Shown here in pieces: positions 55,658 through 64,000 of a stretch of 64,000 bases of DNA. The stretch is from Brevundimonas sp. NIBR10. GTDB taxonomy: Bacteria > Pseudomonadota > Alphaproteobacteria > Caulobacterales > Caulobacteraceae. The notes beneath the pieces were generated by a model. That model saw only the letters and a list, made by a program, of their open reading frames with translations, was not told the DNA's origin and did no database searches. The translations under genes were made by a program, and so were the position numbers. The first letter of the stretch is position 1; every line of letters starts with the position of its first letter. The stretch is taken from NCBI RefSeq assembly GCF_027912515.1, contig NZ_CP115464.1, positions 434,001 to 498,000 on the forward strand, written 5' to 3'.

Positions 55658-56266
55658 GTGCGCTGGGAGGATTTCCGGGAAAATTCGGGCTGGCTGGTCG
55701 CGGTATCGGTGCCGTTGATCGCTGGAATCGGCTTCCTCGTCCAACGCCACTATGCCGCCAGGGAAACGGCACCGCCCGCCACGTCGCTGCCCGCTGTCTT
55801 GAGGCCAGCCGCGCCCGAGTCGCCGGCGACAATACCGACCGTGACGCCGCCACCGCCTGCGCCGAAGGCGGCCGCCGTTGTTACCGTGCGTGACGCTCGC
55901 ATCGTCAGACAATCGGAAAACTCGTTCCGGCTGACCTACAAAGCTACATTTTCGGGCGACTTCCGGGGCGCGGAGGCCATTCGCTTCACCTCGGCCTCCG
56001 GTCTGTTCCACGGCATTTATCTGGCGGATTGCACGACGATCGACCTGTTGACAGAGACCGCTGAAAGCCGCTGGCCAATCATCCGCGGCCCGGTCGGCAC
56101 GGAGGTTGCCATCCGGGCGAACGCCCCCACGACCGTTTCAGTGATCGCTGAATGTGCCGAACCGATCACCGAGGGGAAAATCGCCTTCCGGTACGACGCC
56201 GTGCTGCCCGGAGGTCGATATTTCACCGACATCTTGCCGGACGTCACCGTTCACCCTCGCTCCTGA
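55658..56266 (+). CDS. Unknown single-pass membrane protein with Pro-rich linker
   Basis: I do not recognise this roughly 202-aa protein. It starts VRWEDFRENSGWLVAVSVPL, with one hydrophobic segment (about 12-30), a Pro/Ala-rich linker (about 35-80) and an extracytoplasmic beta-rich domain (about 85-202) containing FRLTYKATFSGDFRGAEAIR and two Cys (DCTT and ECAE) that may form a disulfide. The GTG at 55658 is chosen because GGGGG lies 7 nt upstream; TTG at 55634 is possible. Its 3' end overlaps the convergent HIT gene by 16 nt. Confidence 0.7.
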   Translation: MRWEDFRENSGWLVAVSVPLIAGIGFLVQRHYAARETAPPATSLPAVLRPAAPESPATIPTVTPPPPAPKAAAVVTVRDARIVRQSENSFRLTYKATFSGDFRGAEAIRFTSASGLFHGIYLADCTTIDLLTETAESRWPIIRGPVGTEVAIRANAPTTVSVIAECAEPITEGKIAFRYDAVLPGGRYFTDILPDVTVHPRS

Positions 56267-56670
56267 TCGAGGCCCGCCGCCAGCCCCGCCGTCTCGCCCT
56301 CCGCGCGCGGCACAGAAGCGCCCCGGCCCCAGATCGGATCGGGCCAGAGGGGATCGTCGTGGCGGCGGCCGACGATGTGGATGTGGAGCTGGGGCGTGAC
56401 ATTGCCGAGCGCCGCGGTGTTCAGCTTCTCCACGGGTCGTTCGAGGGCTTCGCCGACACGGCGGACCATGGCACCGACGGCAACAATCTCCTCGATCAGC
56501 ACAGCGCGCTGGCCCACATCGAGGTCGTCGAGCTGGGTCGCGCCGGGGACGCGCGGGATCAGCACCAGCCAGGGGAAGCGGGCGTCGTCCATCAGCCGCA
56601 GGTCCGACAGCGCCATCGGCGACAGGGCCACCGAATTGGCCAACAGGCGGGGATCGATCTCGAAGGTCAT
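56251..56670 (-). CDS. HIT family nucleotide hydrolase/transferase
   Basis: The 139-aa histidine-triad protein has the motif QLHIHIVGRRHDDPLWPDPI near residues 93-112, the HxHxH triad that cleaves phosphoramidates of nucleotides. WLVLIPRVPGATQLDDLD is the other typical segment. The ATG at 56670 is clear. Substrate unspecified. It overlaps the preceding convergent unknown gene. Confidence 0.9.
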   Translation of the reverse strand: MTFEIDPRLLANSVALSPMALSDLRLMDDARFPWLVLIPRVPGATQLDDLDVGQRAVLIEEIVAVGAMVRRVGEALERPVEKLNTAALGNVTPQLHIHIVGRRHDDPLWPDPIWGRGASVPRAEGETAGLAAGLDQERG

Positions 56671-56723
56671 GCGGCGATCCTAGCCTTAAGGGCCTTGCAA
56701 GGACGAGGCCCTAGACTGGTGCC

Positions 56724-57581
56724 ATGTCGATGATCGACCTCATTCTTCCGGCCGGCTGCGCGGTGGGCTTCGTCCTGCTGGAGCGGCTCGTCGCCTTGAA
56801 GCGGGGCCAGAAGGTCCTGCGCAGTGGCTGGCTGACGGATGTGCTTCACATCTTCGTCGGCGGGGCCGTGATCCGGCTGGGCATGATCGCCATCGCGGTG
56901 ATGCTGAGCCTGATCGCCGCCCCCCTCGTCCCGGGCCCGGTAGCGGACGCGGTCCGGGCTCAGCCGGTCTGGGCGCAGTATCTGGCGGTTCTGATCACCG
57001 CCGAGCTCGGCATCTACTGGACCCACCGGATGGCCCATGCGGTGCCGGTCCTGTGGCGCTTCCACGCCGTTCATCATTCCAGCCGCGAGCTGGACTGGAT
57101 GAGTTCGCACCGCGAGCATCCGGTCGAACAGCTGATGTTCTCGGGCGTGGCGCTCGCCCCTGCCATCGTGTTCGGGATCGAGCCCCTGCCGCTGCTGATC
57201 TATGGGGTGACCTATCATGTGCATGCGCTGCTGCTGCATGCCAACGTCCGGCTGGATTTCGGGCCCCTGGCCCAGGTCATCGGGTCGCCGCGCTTCCACC
57301 ACTGGCACCATGCCGATCAGCGCGAGGCCTATGACATGAATTTCGCCGCCCAGCTGTCGATCCTGGACCGGATCTTCGGCACCTTCCGCCTGCCGCAGAC
57401 GGGGCATCCTGAGCGGTACGGGGTCAGCGATCCGGTGCCGGAGGGGTTCGTCGGGCAGTTGGGTTATCCGATTGGGTCTCCCTTCTCCCAGAGGGTCGAC
57501 GAGGGATCGCATGCGATCCGAGGAGGGGTGGCCGCGAAGCGGACGGATGAGGGGTTCCGGCCTCAACGGGACGCACCGTAA
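56724..57581 (+). CDS. Fatty acid hydroxylase/sterol desaturase family membrane protein
   Basis: The 285-aa integral membrane di-iron enzyme has a His cluster: HRMAH (101-105), HAVHHSSRELDW (114-125), HREHP (129-133) and FHHWHHAD late in the protein, the metal ligands of this family. TM segments lie near 5-20, 40-70, 85-105 and 140-170. It may modify lipids such as carotenoids, sterol-like compounds or fatty acids. The last about 35 residues (from GYPIGSPFSQ) lie inside a 180-nt inverted-repeat element and do not look like family sequence. Confidence 0.88.
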   Translation: MSMIDLILPAGCAVGFVLLERLVALKRGQKVLRSGWLTDVLHIFVGGAVIRLGMIAIAVMLSLIAAPLVPGPVADAVRAQPVWAQYLAVLITAELGIYWTHRMAHAVPVLWRFHAVHHSSRELDWMSSHREHPVEQLMFSGVALAPAIVFGIEPLPLLIYGVTYHVHALLLHANVRLDFGPLAQVIGSPRFHHWHHADQREAYDMNFAAQLSILDRIFGTFRLPQTGHPERYGVSDPVPEGFVGQLGYPIGSPFSQRVDEGSHAIRGGVAAKRTDEGFRPQRDAP

Positions 57582-57656
57582 CCCCTCACCCTTTCGCGCA
57601 AGACCGGTCGCTGGCGCTCCCGGGCGCTCAAGCCCTCTCCCGATGGGAGAGGGAGG
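57477..57656. repeat. Inverted-repeat element overlapping the hydroxylase 3' end
   Basis: It opens with TCTCCCTTCTCCCAGAGGG and ends with CCCTCTCCCGATGGGAGAGG, the two ends being near reverse complements of each other. Inner arms TGAGGGGTT and AACCCCTCA also pair. No transposase is inside. The CDS stop at 57581 lies within it. Confidence 0.6.
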
Positions 57657-58580
57657 CTAGCTCAATCCGTAGACCACGCAGGCGCTGTCGGTCATCGTCT
57701 GCAGCGGCGGTTGCAGGGCCAGGCGGGCAGCCTCGATCTGGGCCTCGTCGGGTGCTTCGCCGGGCCGAACGGGCCTCGGCGGAGGCGGTGGCGCTGCGGG
57801 CGGCGCCATCAGGGCTTCGGACCGGGTCATGCGTGATCCCGTGACCACAACCTCATCCACATCGGTCTGCATCTGCCCGCCGCCCGCGCTGTAGGAGGGC
57901 CAGCCGGCCAGGACGTCGGTCTGGCAGGCCCGGCCCGTGGGGTCGATGACCCGGACCGAACCCAGGGTCGCGCCCGCGTTCTCGGCCGCCGCGACGGCCC
58001 GGCGGCGCGCATCCTTCATGGCCTCGGCTGCCAGGGCGGTCTTCCAGGCGTTCTCGGGCTCGAGGTTGAAATAGACGGGGCTGAGCGTCGTCGGCTGGGT
58101 CGCCACCACCGTGGCATAGGCCCGTTCCAGCACCGCGATGTCGCGGATGGTCAGCCGGACCGAGGCCTCGGTCTGGTAGCGGACGATCTTGTCGGCGCGC
58201 ACGTTGTCGCGCATCACCCCCGCCTCGTCGCGATACTGTTCATAGATCGGCCGGGTGGTCAGGCTGGTCTCGACCCGCACCTTGTCGGCGCCATAGGTCG
58301 CCAGTTGCTGGGACAGGGCGCGAACGAGGTCGGCGGCCTTGCGCGACGCCTCGGCGGCCGAACGGTCCAGGGCGGTGAAACCGGCGGTGAAGCCCGCCCG
58401 GTTGGCGGCGATCTCGGTCCGCACCTGGCCGATCGAGGCGATCACCGGATCGCGCATCCACCAAGGGGCGGGGACATACTGCTGGCCGATGGTCGCAGGT
58501 GGAGTCTGGGCCAGGGCCTGACCGGGCACCAGCGGGGCCGCGAGACCGGCCGCCAGAAGGCCGAAGAGGATGGGACGCAT
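57657..58580 (-). CDS. SIMPL-domain (DUF541) exported protein
   Basis: The 307-aa protein has a signal peptide (MRPILFGLLAAGLAAPLVPG, then QALA) and an oxidative-stress-defence-like SIMPL domain (about 60-240), with YQTEASVRLTIRDIAVLERA and YFNLEPENAWKTALAAEAMK typical of the family. The tail is Pro/Ala-rich. Periplasmic; function of these proteins is not established. The stop is next to the hairpin element at 57633-57656. Confidence 0.85.
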   Translation of the reverse strand: MRPILFGLLAAGLAAPLVPGQALAQTPPATIGQQYVPAPWWMRDPVIASIGQVRTEIAANRAGFTAGFTALDRSAAEASRKAADLVRALSQQLATYGADKVRVETSLTTRPIYEQYRDEAGVMRDNVRADKIVRYQTEASVRLTIRDIAVLERAYATVVATQPTTLSPVYFNLEPENAWKTALAAEAMKDARRRAVAAAENAGATLGSVRVIDPTGRACQTDVLAGWPSYSAGGGQMQTDVDEVVVTGSRMTRSEALMAPPAAPPPPPRPVRPGEAPDEAQIEAARLALQPPLQTMTDSACVVYGLS

Positions 58581-58736
58581 GCGAATCTCCCTGTCTTGAT
58601 TGGCTCAACCGTCCCGCGTTTTGCCGGAATGGGGAAGCGGTTTCAGACCGTCGGTCACGCGACAACGGGTCTGAAAGATCTGACAGGGAGTCTGCGGCCC
58701 TGGAAAAGGCGGAGGGTCAGGCGAAGGCGGCGGGCG

Positions 58737-59582
58737 TCAGATCAGCCCGCTGACATGATCGAACATGCCCTTGAAGGGCGGAGCAGGCGACAGGTCCGCC
58801 CGGTCGAACTCGGCGTAAGCGGCATAGGATTCCCAGACGAAGCCGGCCAGGTCCGTATGGCGGAAGACCATGTCGCGCTTGAAGTTGTAGGAACCTTCGA
58901 TCCCCAGGACCTCACCGATTTCGGGATAGACCGGCCAGCAGGGGCCGTTTCTCAGACCGTCGTAGGGCCGGAATTCGGAATCCTGAACCTCGACGCCGCC
59001 GGCGACGAGAAAGGCCTTGGCGACATCATAGATCACCTCGATCTTGGGGTGATCGCTCGAATGCATGAAGGAGCCGTAGCGGCCCCAGCGCACGAACTGC
59101 TCGGAAATGTCGATGCCGTGGGTCTTGAACTGGTTGAGGACGGTGGCCTTCTGCGGCTCCCAGTAGTCGAAATAGCCGCATTGCTCGAAGAATTTGGCGT
59201 TGAACAGCGCCACGGCATCCTCGAACGACAGTCCCTTCATATAGGCCGCGAAGGCGATCAGGGAGTGGTAGTTGCCCAAGGGCCCGCGCACCGCGCCGGC
59301 CGGGCCGTTGACGTAGCTCAGGTCAGGATGGAAGCCGGAGAACGACAGGGCCGGCACCCGCGTCAGGTTGGGCGCGTTCGGCAGGCCGTTGGGGATGAAG
59401 GCCTCGACCTCGGGTGAAACCACCACGCGGAAATAGTCGGAGAAGGACGCTTCCCATTTTTCGACGTCGTTCAGATAGCCCCAGATATCCAGGCCGGTCA
59501 CATCGAAACGCCGATTCAGGAGCTGGAACGAGTTGGCCAAGCCGACAGTCTGGCAGTTGGAGATAAGTAGCCAGCGTTCCAT
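58737..59582 (-). CDS. WcbI-like polysaccharide-associated protein
   Basis: The 281-aa protein opens MERWLLISNCQTVGLANSFQ, an LxSNCQ start as in the WcbI family of putative polysaccharide acetyltransferases. Other segments are PNLTRVPALSFSGFHPDLSY and SFMHSSDHPKIEVIYDVAKA, the latter with conserved-looking His and Asp. No TM segment or signal peptide. It stands alone, divergent from mdh. Family assignment rests on the N-terminal motif and overall pattern and is moderate. A role in modifying surface glycan is inferred. Confidence 0.6.
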   Translation of the reverse strand: MERWLLISNCQTVGLANSFQLLNRRFDVTGLDIWGYLNDVEKWEASFSDYFRVVVSPEVEAFIPNGLPNAPNLTRVPALSFSGFHPDLSYVNGPAGAVRGPLGNYHSLIAFAAYMKGLSFEDAVALFNAKFFEQCGYFDYWEPQKATVLNQFKTHGIDISEQFVRWGRYGSFMHSSDHPKIEVIYDVAKAFLVAGGVEVQDSEFRPYDGLRNGPCWPVYPEIGEVLGIEGSYNFKRDMVFRHTDLAGFVWESYAAYAEFDRADLSPAPPFKGMFDHVSGLI

Positions 59583-59698
59583 AATCTCTCGCGCACAATT
59601 TCCGGTGAGTTAGGGCGTAACGTCTCGTCAGGCAAGGACCGGGCCTAGCATGGCGCTTGACAGGCTGGCGGCTTGCCTGTGATCGGGCGTGCGTCTAG

Positions 59699-60712
<1,014 letters not shown>

Positions 60713-60719
60713 CCAGCGG

Positions 60720-60759
60720 GCGCTAACGCGCGCGACGCGGTCGCGCGCTGCTTGAGCGC
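60720..60759 (-). repeat. 40-nt structured repeat, copy E (antisense, after mdh stop)
   Basis: Minus strand: GCGCTCAAGCAGCGC, then the inner hairpin GCGACCGCGTCGC, then GCGCGTTAGCGC. The inner stem extends to 9 bp in this copy. It starts 7 nt after the mdh stop, the same spacing as copy F behind the SDR gene. Confidence 0.85.
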
Positions 60760-60776
60760 CTTTCGATCAAGAATGG

Positions 60777-60804
60777 GGGCCGCGGTGCAAACTGCGGCCC
60801 TTTT
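60777..60804 (+). terminator. Intrinsic terminator of mdh
   Basis: GGGCCGC (60777-60783) pairs perfectly with GCGGCCC (60794-60800) and is followed by TTTT (60801-60804). It directly abuts the stop of the convergent YbjN gene, so it may serve mainly mdh. Confidence 0.85.
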
Positions 60805-61368
60805 CTATTGTGCCGCAGGAGCCGCCGCCGCCCCGCCCACCGTCAGCCGGGCGAACTCGGGCAACAGGCCACGCCAGATGGCGAGGTGGTCGATGAGCTG
60901 GTCGGGGCCGTCGCCGGTCAGCAGGACGTCGTACTGGACCACCGCCGAGGCGGGGGTGGTGCCGTCCGGCGCCTCATAGATGGCCTTCAGGAATCGGCGG
61001 TCGCGGTTCCAGCCGTTGATCTTGTCGGGGGTAATGGTGGCGCTGGAGACGCCGGTCGAGAACTGCAGGTCCGAGCACATGCCGGCTGCGTCGCAGGACT
61101 GGAAGAACAGCAGCCAGCTGAGCCCGTCGGCCGAGACGCGCACGAAGGTGCGGCCCTCGTCGGTCTGGACCGGGCCGGGGGTGGTCCCCTGGGTGGTCAG
61201 CCAGGCGATGACGGCGGCGGGAGAAACCCCCTGGACCATGCGGGCCGGTGCGGCGGCGGCCGGGCGCGCAGCGGGGGCGGCGGCGACAGGCGCTGTCTGG
61301 GTCTGGGCCAGCGACAGGTCGGGCGTGGTGAGGGCGAGCACCGCGACGGCGGCGAGGGCGAGGGTCAT
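60805..61368 (-). CDS. Exported YbjN-domain protein
   Basis: The 187-aa protein starts MTLALAAVAVLALTTPDLSL, a signal peptide with a cleavage site near SLA-Q, followed by an Ala/Pro linker (about 25-45) and a YbjN-type domain (about 45-165: VIAWLTTQGTTPGPVQTDEG, FFQSCDAAGMCSDLQFST, INGWNRDRRFLKAIYE). Export of this chaperone-like fold is common in alphaproteobacteria. Function unknown. It runs convergent to mdh. Confidence 0.82.
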   Translation of the reverse strand: MTLALAAVAVLALTTPDLSLAQTQTAPVAAAPAARPAAAAPARMVQGVSPAAVIAWLTTQGTTPGPVQTDEGRTFVRVSADGLSWLLFFQSCDAAGMCSDLQFSTGVSSATITPDKINGWNRDRRFLKAIYEAPDGTTPASAVVQYDVLLTGDGPDQLIDHLAIWRGLLPEFARLTVGGAAAAPAAQ

Positions 61369-61424
61369 GTGCGGTGTCTCCAGCGGTCCGGCTCAGCCTA
61401 AGCTACAATACGGCGAAGTTGTGA

Positions 61425-61567
61425 GTTCTCCCTCCCCCGCGGGGGAGGGTGGTCGAAGCGCAGCGAAGACCGGGTGGGAAGGGCAAGGCAAGACAGCGCC
61501 GTATCACCTTGCCGCCCCCACCCGATCGCTTCGCGATCTGCCCTCCCCCGCAGGGGGAGGGAAGAAC
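61425..61567. repeat. Inverted-repeat (MITE-like) intergenic element
   Basis: Left end GTTCTCCCTCCCCCGCGGGG and right end CCCTCCCCCGCAGGGGGAGG (then GAAGAAC) are near reverse complements, each also a hairpin. Inner GACCGGGTGGG faces CCCACCCGATC. It is 143 nt long with no coding content, and similar in style to 6091-6288. It lies between the YbjN gene start and the zapE stop. Confidence 0.65.
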
Positions 61568-61575
61568 CGAATGCG

Positions 61576-62676
61576 CTACTCATGCGTCGCCTTCTCCAGC
61601 CAGCTGGCGCTGGCCATTTCGCGCAGGCGCGACGCGGTGCGCTCGAACTCGAAGGTGCCGTCGCCGGCGGGATACAGAGCCTCGGGCTCGGCGGCCGAGG
61701 TGGCGACCAGCCGGGTTCCGGCCTCGTACAGGGCGTCGATCAGGGTGACGAACCGCGCCGCCTCCTGACGGTTCTCGGGGCCGAGGCGGGGGATATCCGA
61801 CACGAACAGGGTGTGGAACCGCTGCGCCACCGCCAGATAGTCCTGCGGCCCCAGCGGCCGGGCGCAGAGGTCGGCGAAGGGGCTGCGCGCCAGGGACCCG
61901 GCGGTACGCTCGACCACGACATCGCGGCCCAGAACCGTCAGATGGGCCGGTTCCTCGGGCTCGCCGCCCTTGAGGTCGTACCACAGGGTCTCGAACGCCT
62001 GACGGCCCGCCACATCGTCGGCGAACCACACCGGTGAGCCCATCAGCCGATCAAGCCGCCAGTCGCGCGCCCCGGCGATCTCGATCACCGCGCAGCGGCT
62101 TTTGATCTCGTCGATGAAGGGGGTGAACAGCTGGCGGTTGATGCCGTTCCTGTAGAGTTGATCCGGCGCCCGGTTCGAGGTCACGGCCAGCACGACCCTC
62201 CTCTCGAACAGGGCGTCGAACAGCCGACCCAGGATCATGGCGTCGGCGATGTCGGTGACCTGAAGCTCGTCGAAGCACAGCAGCCGGGCCTCGGACGCGA
62301 TCAGGTCGGCGACCGGCTCGATCGGATCGTCGCCCTTGTGGCTACCGAACACGGCCTTGCGGCTCTTACGGTCGCCCTCGCGCCACTGGCGGACCAGGTC
62401 GTGGACCCGGGCCATGAAGGCGTGGAAATGGGCGCGCGTCTTTCTCGGCTCGGGCGAGGCCGAGACGAACAGGTCCATCAGCATCGACTTGCCTCGCCCG
62501 GGAGGCCCCCAGATGTAGAGACCGCGCACCTCGGGCTGTTTGCCGAACAGGCCCTTCTTCGCGAGGTCCTCCTCCAGCCGCTCCAGGGCCGCGATCAGCG
62601 GACCCTGCGCCGGATCGGGGGCGATGACGCCTTCCTCGACGCGGATGTCATAAGCGGAACGAATACGGGAGCCCAT
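61576..62676 (-). CDS. zapE: Cell division protein ZapE (AFG1-like ATPase)
   Basis: This 366-aa AFG1-family AAA-type ATPase has Walker A GPPGRGKSMLMDLF (57-64), Walker B LLCFDELQVTDIADAMILG and the arginine-containing VLAVTSNRAPDQLYRNGINR. It associates with FtsZ rings under stress in E. coli. The ATG at 62676 opens MGSRIRSAYDIRVEEGVIAP; a longer upstream frame is non-conserved. It runs divergent from asd with 186 nt between, part of which is repeat copy C. Confidence 0.93.
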   Translation of the reverse strand: MGSRIRSAYDIRVEEGVIAPDPAQGPLIAALERLEEDLAKKGLFGKQPEVRGLYIWGPPGRGKSMLMDLFVSASPEPRKTRAHFHAFMARVHDLVRQWREGDRKSRKAVFGSHKGDDPIEPVADLIASEARLLCFDELQVTDIADAMILGRLFDALFERRVVLAVTSNRAPDQLYRNGINRQLFTPFIDEIKSRCAVIEIAGARDWRLDRLMGSPVWFADDVAGRQAFETLWYDLKGGEPEEPAHLTVLGRDVVVERTAGSLARSPFADLCARPLGPQDYLAVAQRFHTLFVSDIPRLGPENRQEAARFVTLIDALYEAGTRLVATSAAEPEALYPAGDGTFEFERTASRLREMASASWLEKATHE

Positions 62677-62804
62677 CGAACTGGGGCATAGTCTTGCGCA
62701 AGCGATGTGAAAAGCGATGACTTCGCCCGCGCGAAGGCTTACATGCCTCGCCCTGCCGCAAGAAACCTTGCAGCAGACACGAAACCAACACCCACGCACC
62801 AACC

Positions 62805-62844
62805 GCGCTCAAGCAGCGAGGCTCCGTGAGCCGAGCGTTAGCGC
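62805..62844 (+). repeat. 40-nt structured repeat, copy C (asd leader)
   Basis: GCGCTCAAGCAGCGA, then the inner hairpin GGCTCCGTGAGCC, then GAGCGTTAGCGC. The outer GCGCT pairs with AGCGC. It ends 18 nt before the asd ATG, in sense orientation. Confidence 0.85.
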
Positions 62845-62862
62845 GTCCGAAGGACTAAGATC

Positions 62863-63906
62863 ATGGGCTATCGCGTCGCCGTCGTAGGCGCCACCGGCAA
62901 TGTCGGCCGGGAAATGCTGACCATCCTCGAGGAACTGAACTTCCCCGTCGAGACCATGCACGCGATCGCCTCGCGAAAATCCAAGGGGATGGACGTCGCC
63001 TGGGGCGACAAGACTATCAAGTGCGAGGACATGGAGACGTTCGACTTCTCCACCGTCGACATCGTCCTGATGTCGGCGGGCGGAACGGTGTCCAAGGCCT
63101 GGTCCGAGAAGATCGGCGCGGCCGGTCCGATCGTGATCGACAACTCCTCGGTCTTCCGCATGGACAAGGACGTCCCCCTGATCGTGCCCGAGGTGAACCC
63201 GGACGCCGTCAAGGATATCCGCAAGAACATCATCGCCAACCCGAACTGCTCGACCGCCCAGCTGGTCGTGGCGCTTAAGCCCCTGCATGACGCGGCCAAG
63301 ATCAAGCGCGTCGTGGTCTCGACCTATCAATCCGTGTCGGGTGCCGGCAAGGAGGGCATGGACGAGCTGTGGAACCAGACCAAGGCCATCTATGGCCTGG
63401 GCGATGCCAAGCCGAAGAAGTTTCCCAAGCAGATCGCCTTCAACGTCATCCCCTACATCGGGTCGTTCAACGAGGACGGCTACACCGACGAAGAGGCCAA
63501 GATGTGGAACGAGGTCCACAAGATGATGGATCCCGAGATCAAGCTGACGGTCACCTGCGTCCGCGTGCCGGTCTTCGTGGGTCACTCCGAGGCCGTGACC
63601 GTCGAGTTCGATAAGCCCATCAGCCCTGACGAGGCCCGCGCCATCCTGCGCGAGGCCCCCGGCGTCCTGGTGGTCGATAAGCAGGAGCACGACGGATACA
63701 TCACCCCCGTCGACGCGGCCGGCGAGCACGCCGTCTATGTGTCGCGGATCCGCAAGGACCACACGGTCGAGAACGGCCTGTGCTTCTGGGTCGTGTCCGA
63801 CAACCTGCGCAAGGGCGCCGCGCTCAACGCCGTCCAGATCGCCCAGCTGCTGGACGAGACGGGGACGATCAAACCGTCGACGGGGTATCGTTCGATCGCG
63901 GTGTAG
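62863..63906 (+). CDS. asd: Aspartate-semialdehyde dehydrogenase
   Basis: The enzyme reduces aspartyl phosphate for Lys, Met, Thr and diaminopimelate synthesis. The 347-aa protein opens MGYRVAVVGATGNVGREMLT, with active-site Cys129 in IANPNCSTAQLV and late HSEAVTVEFDKPIS including the catalytic His. The ATG at 62863 is clear. Its leader carries repeat copy C 18 nt upstream. Probably a single-gene unit, with a hairpin shortly downstream at 63929. Confidence 0.97.
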   Translation: MGYRVAVVGATGNVGREMLTILEELNFPVETMHAIASRKSKGMDVAWGDKTIKCEDMETFDFSTVDIVLMSAGGTVSKAWSEKIGAAGPIVIDNSSVFRMDKDVPLIVPEVNPDAVKDIRKNIIANPNCSTAQLVVALKPLHDAAKIKRVVVSTYQSVSGAGKEGMDELWNQTKAIYGLGDAKPKKFPKQIAFNVIPYIGSFNEDGYTDEEAKMWNEVHKMMDPEIKLTVTCVRVPVFVGHSEAVTVEFDKPISPDEARAILREAPGVLVVDKQEHDGYITPVDAAGEHAVYVSRIRKDHTVENGLCFWVVSDNLRKGAALNAVQIAQLLDETGTIKPSTGYRSIAV

Positions 63907-63928
63907 GTGATTGCCCAACATCGCCGTC

Positions 63929-63951
63929 ACCCTCGGACTTGATCCGAGGGT
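63929..63951. repeat. Short palindrome after asd
   Basis: ACCCTCGGA (63929-63937) pairs perfectly with TCCGAGGGT (63943-63951) across CTTGA. Its wording (CTCGGACTTGATCCGAG) matches a palindrome seen widely between genes in alphaproteobacteria. No T run follows, so terminator function is uncertain. Confidence 0.7.
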
Positions 63952-64000
63952 CGGACGTCGGGCTGCTCGAACAGTGAAGTGGGGTGAGATCGCGGCCCAA

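Overview
The window is a GC-rich, densely coded chromosomal segment of an alphaproteobacterium. The gene set (SecA with a zinc C-terminus, GlnE, two-domain KdsD, ZapE, exported OmpA/TonB proteins) and many overlapping ATGA/GTGA gene junctions point to the Caulobacteraceae, most likely Brevundimonas; that assignment is inference from gene content and style. No rRNA, tRNA, CRISPR, prophage or transposase gene was seen. About 55 protein genes are supported, most of them housekeeping or envelope functions.

Layout. 1-6078: end of a sensor histidine kinase, glnE, an exported EF-hand protein with a Met/His-rich tail, and an ECF sigma operon with a small membrane protein and a CpxP/CnrX-like protein. 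6079-6931: no gene. 6932-10988: a four-gene minus-strand operon (circularly permuted ATP-grasp, alpha-E protein, transglutaminase, Anbu proteasome-like peptidase), a predicted peptide-ligation/proteolysis system. 11101-15674: two divergent units, an exported truncated globin plus DUF3034 protein, and an exported cupredoxin plus a HAMP-GGDEF(degenerate)-EAL protein. 15671-22717: FAD/NAD-binding protein, phosphomannomutase, gpmA with a truncated RibD-like deaminase, and two tandem pentapeptide-repeat proteins. 22800-26365: Hsp20, two exported methyltransferase-like paralogues and a lysophospholipase-like hydrolase. 26793-33046: TonB receptor, exported MsrA, a KpsS-like protein and OmpA. 33257-37133: SDR plus thiolase, a WYL regulator and a glutathione transferase. 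37194-41313: otsB, GH15 and otsA trehalose operon. 41490-45862: KdsD, glycosyltransferase, Wza-like exporter and an unknown basic-tailed protein. 46234-56670: LLM oxidoreductase, an unknown membrane protein, a kynureninase-like enzyme behind a ParDE pair, secA, PpiC-type lipoprotein, argJ, unknown and HIT proteins. 56724-63906: fatty acid hydroxylase-like protein, SIMPL protein, WcbI-like protein, mdh, YbjN, zapE and asd; the right edge is a short hairpin-bearing tail.

The most striking non-coding signal is a 40-nt structured repeat present six times between 34173 and 62844. Its inner and outer stems covary. Four copies sit in sense orientation 9-22 nt before start codons (thiolase, WYL regulator, GST, asd), and two lie in antisense orientation exactly 7 nt after stop codons (SDR, mdh). 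Larger inverted-repeat elements lie at 6091-6288, 57477-57656 and 61425-61567; the one at 57477 appears to supply the C-terminal codons of a membrane hydroxylase gene.

The best candidates for under-described biology are this repeat family, the Anbu/ATP-grasp/alpha-E/transglutaminase operon, and the globin/cupredoxin/EAL locus, which looks like an extracytoplasmic redox or metal input to c-di-GMP turnover. All start sites, functions and regulatory roles are read from sequence only; no database search was run.
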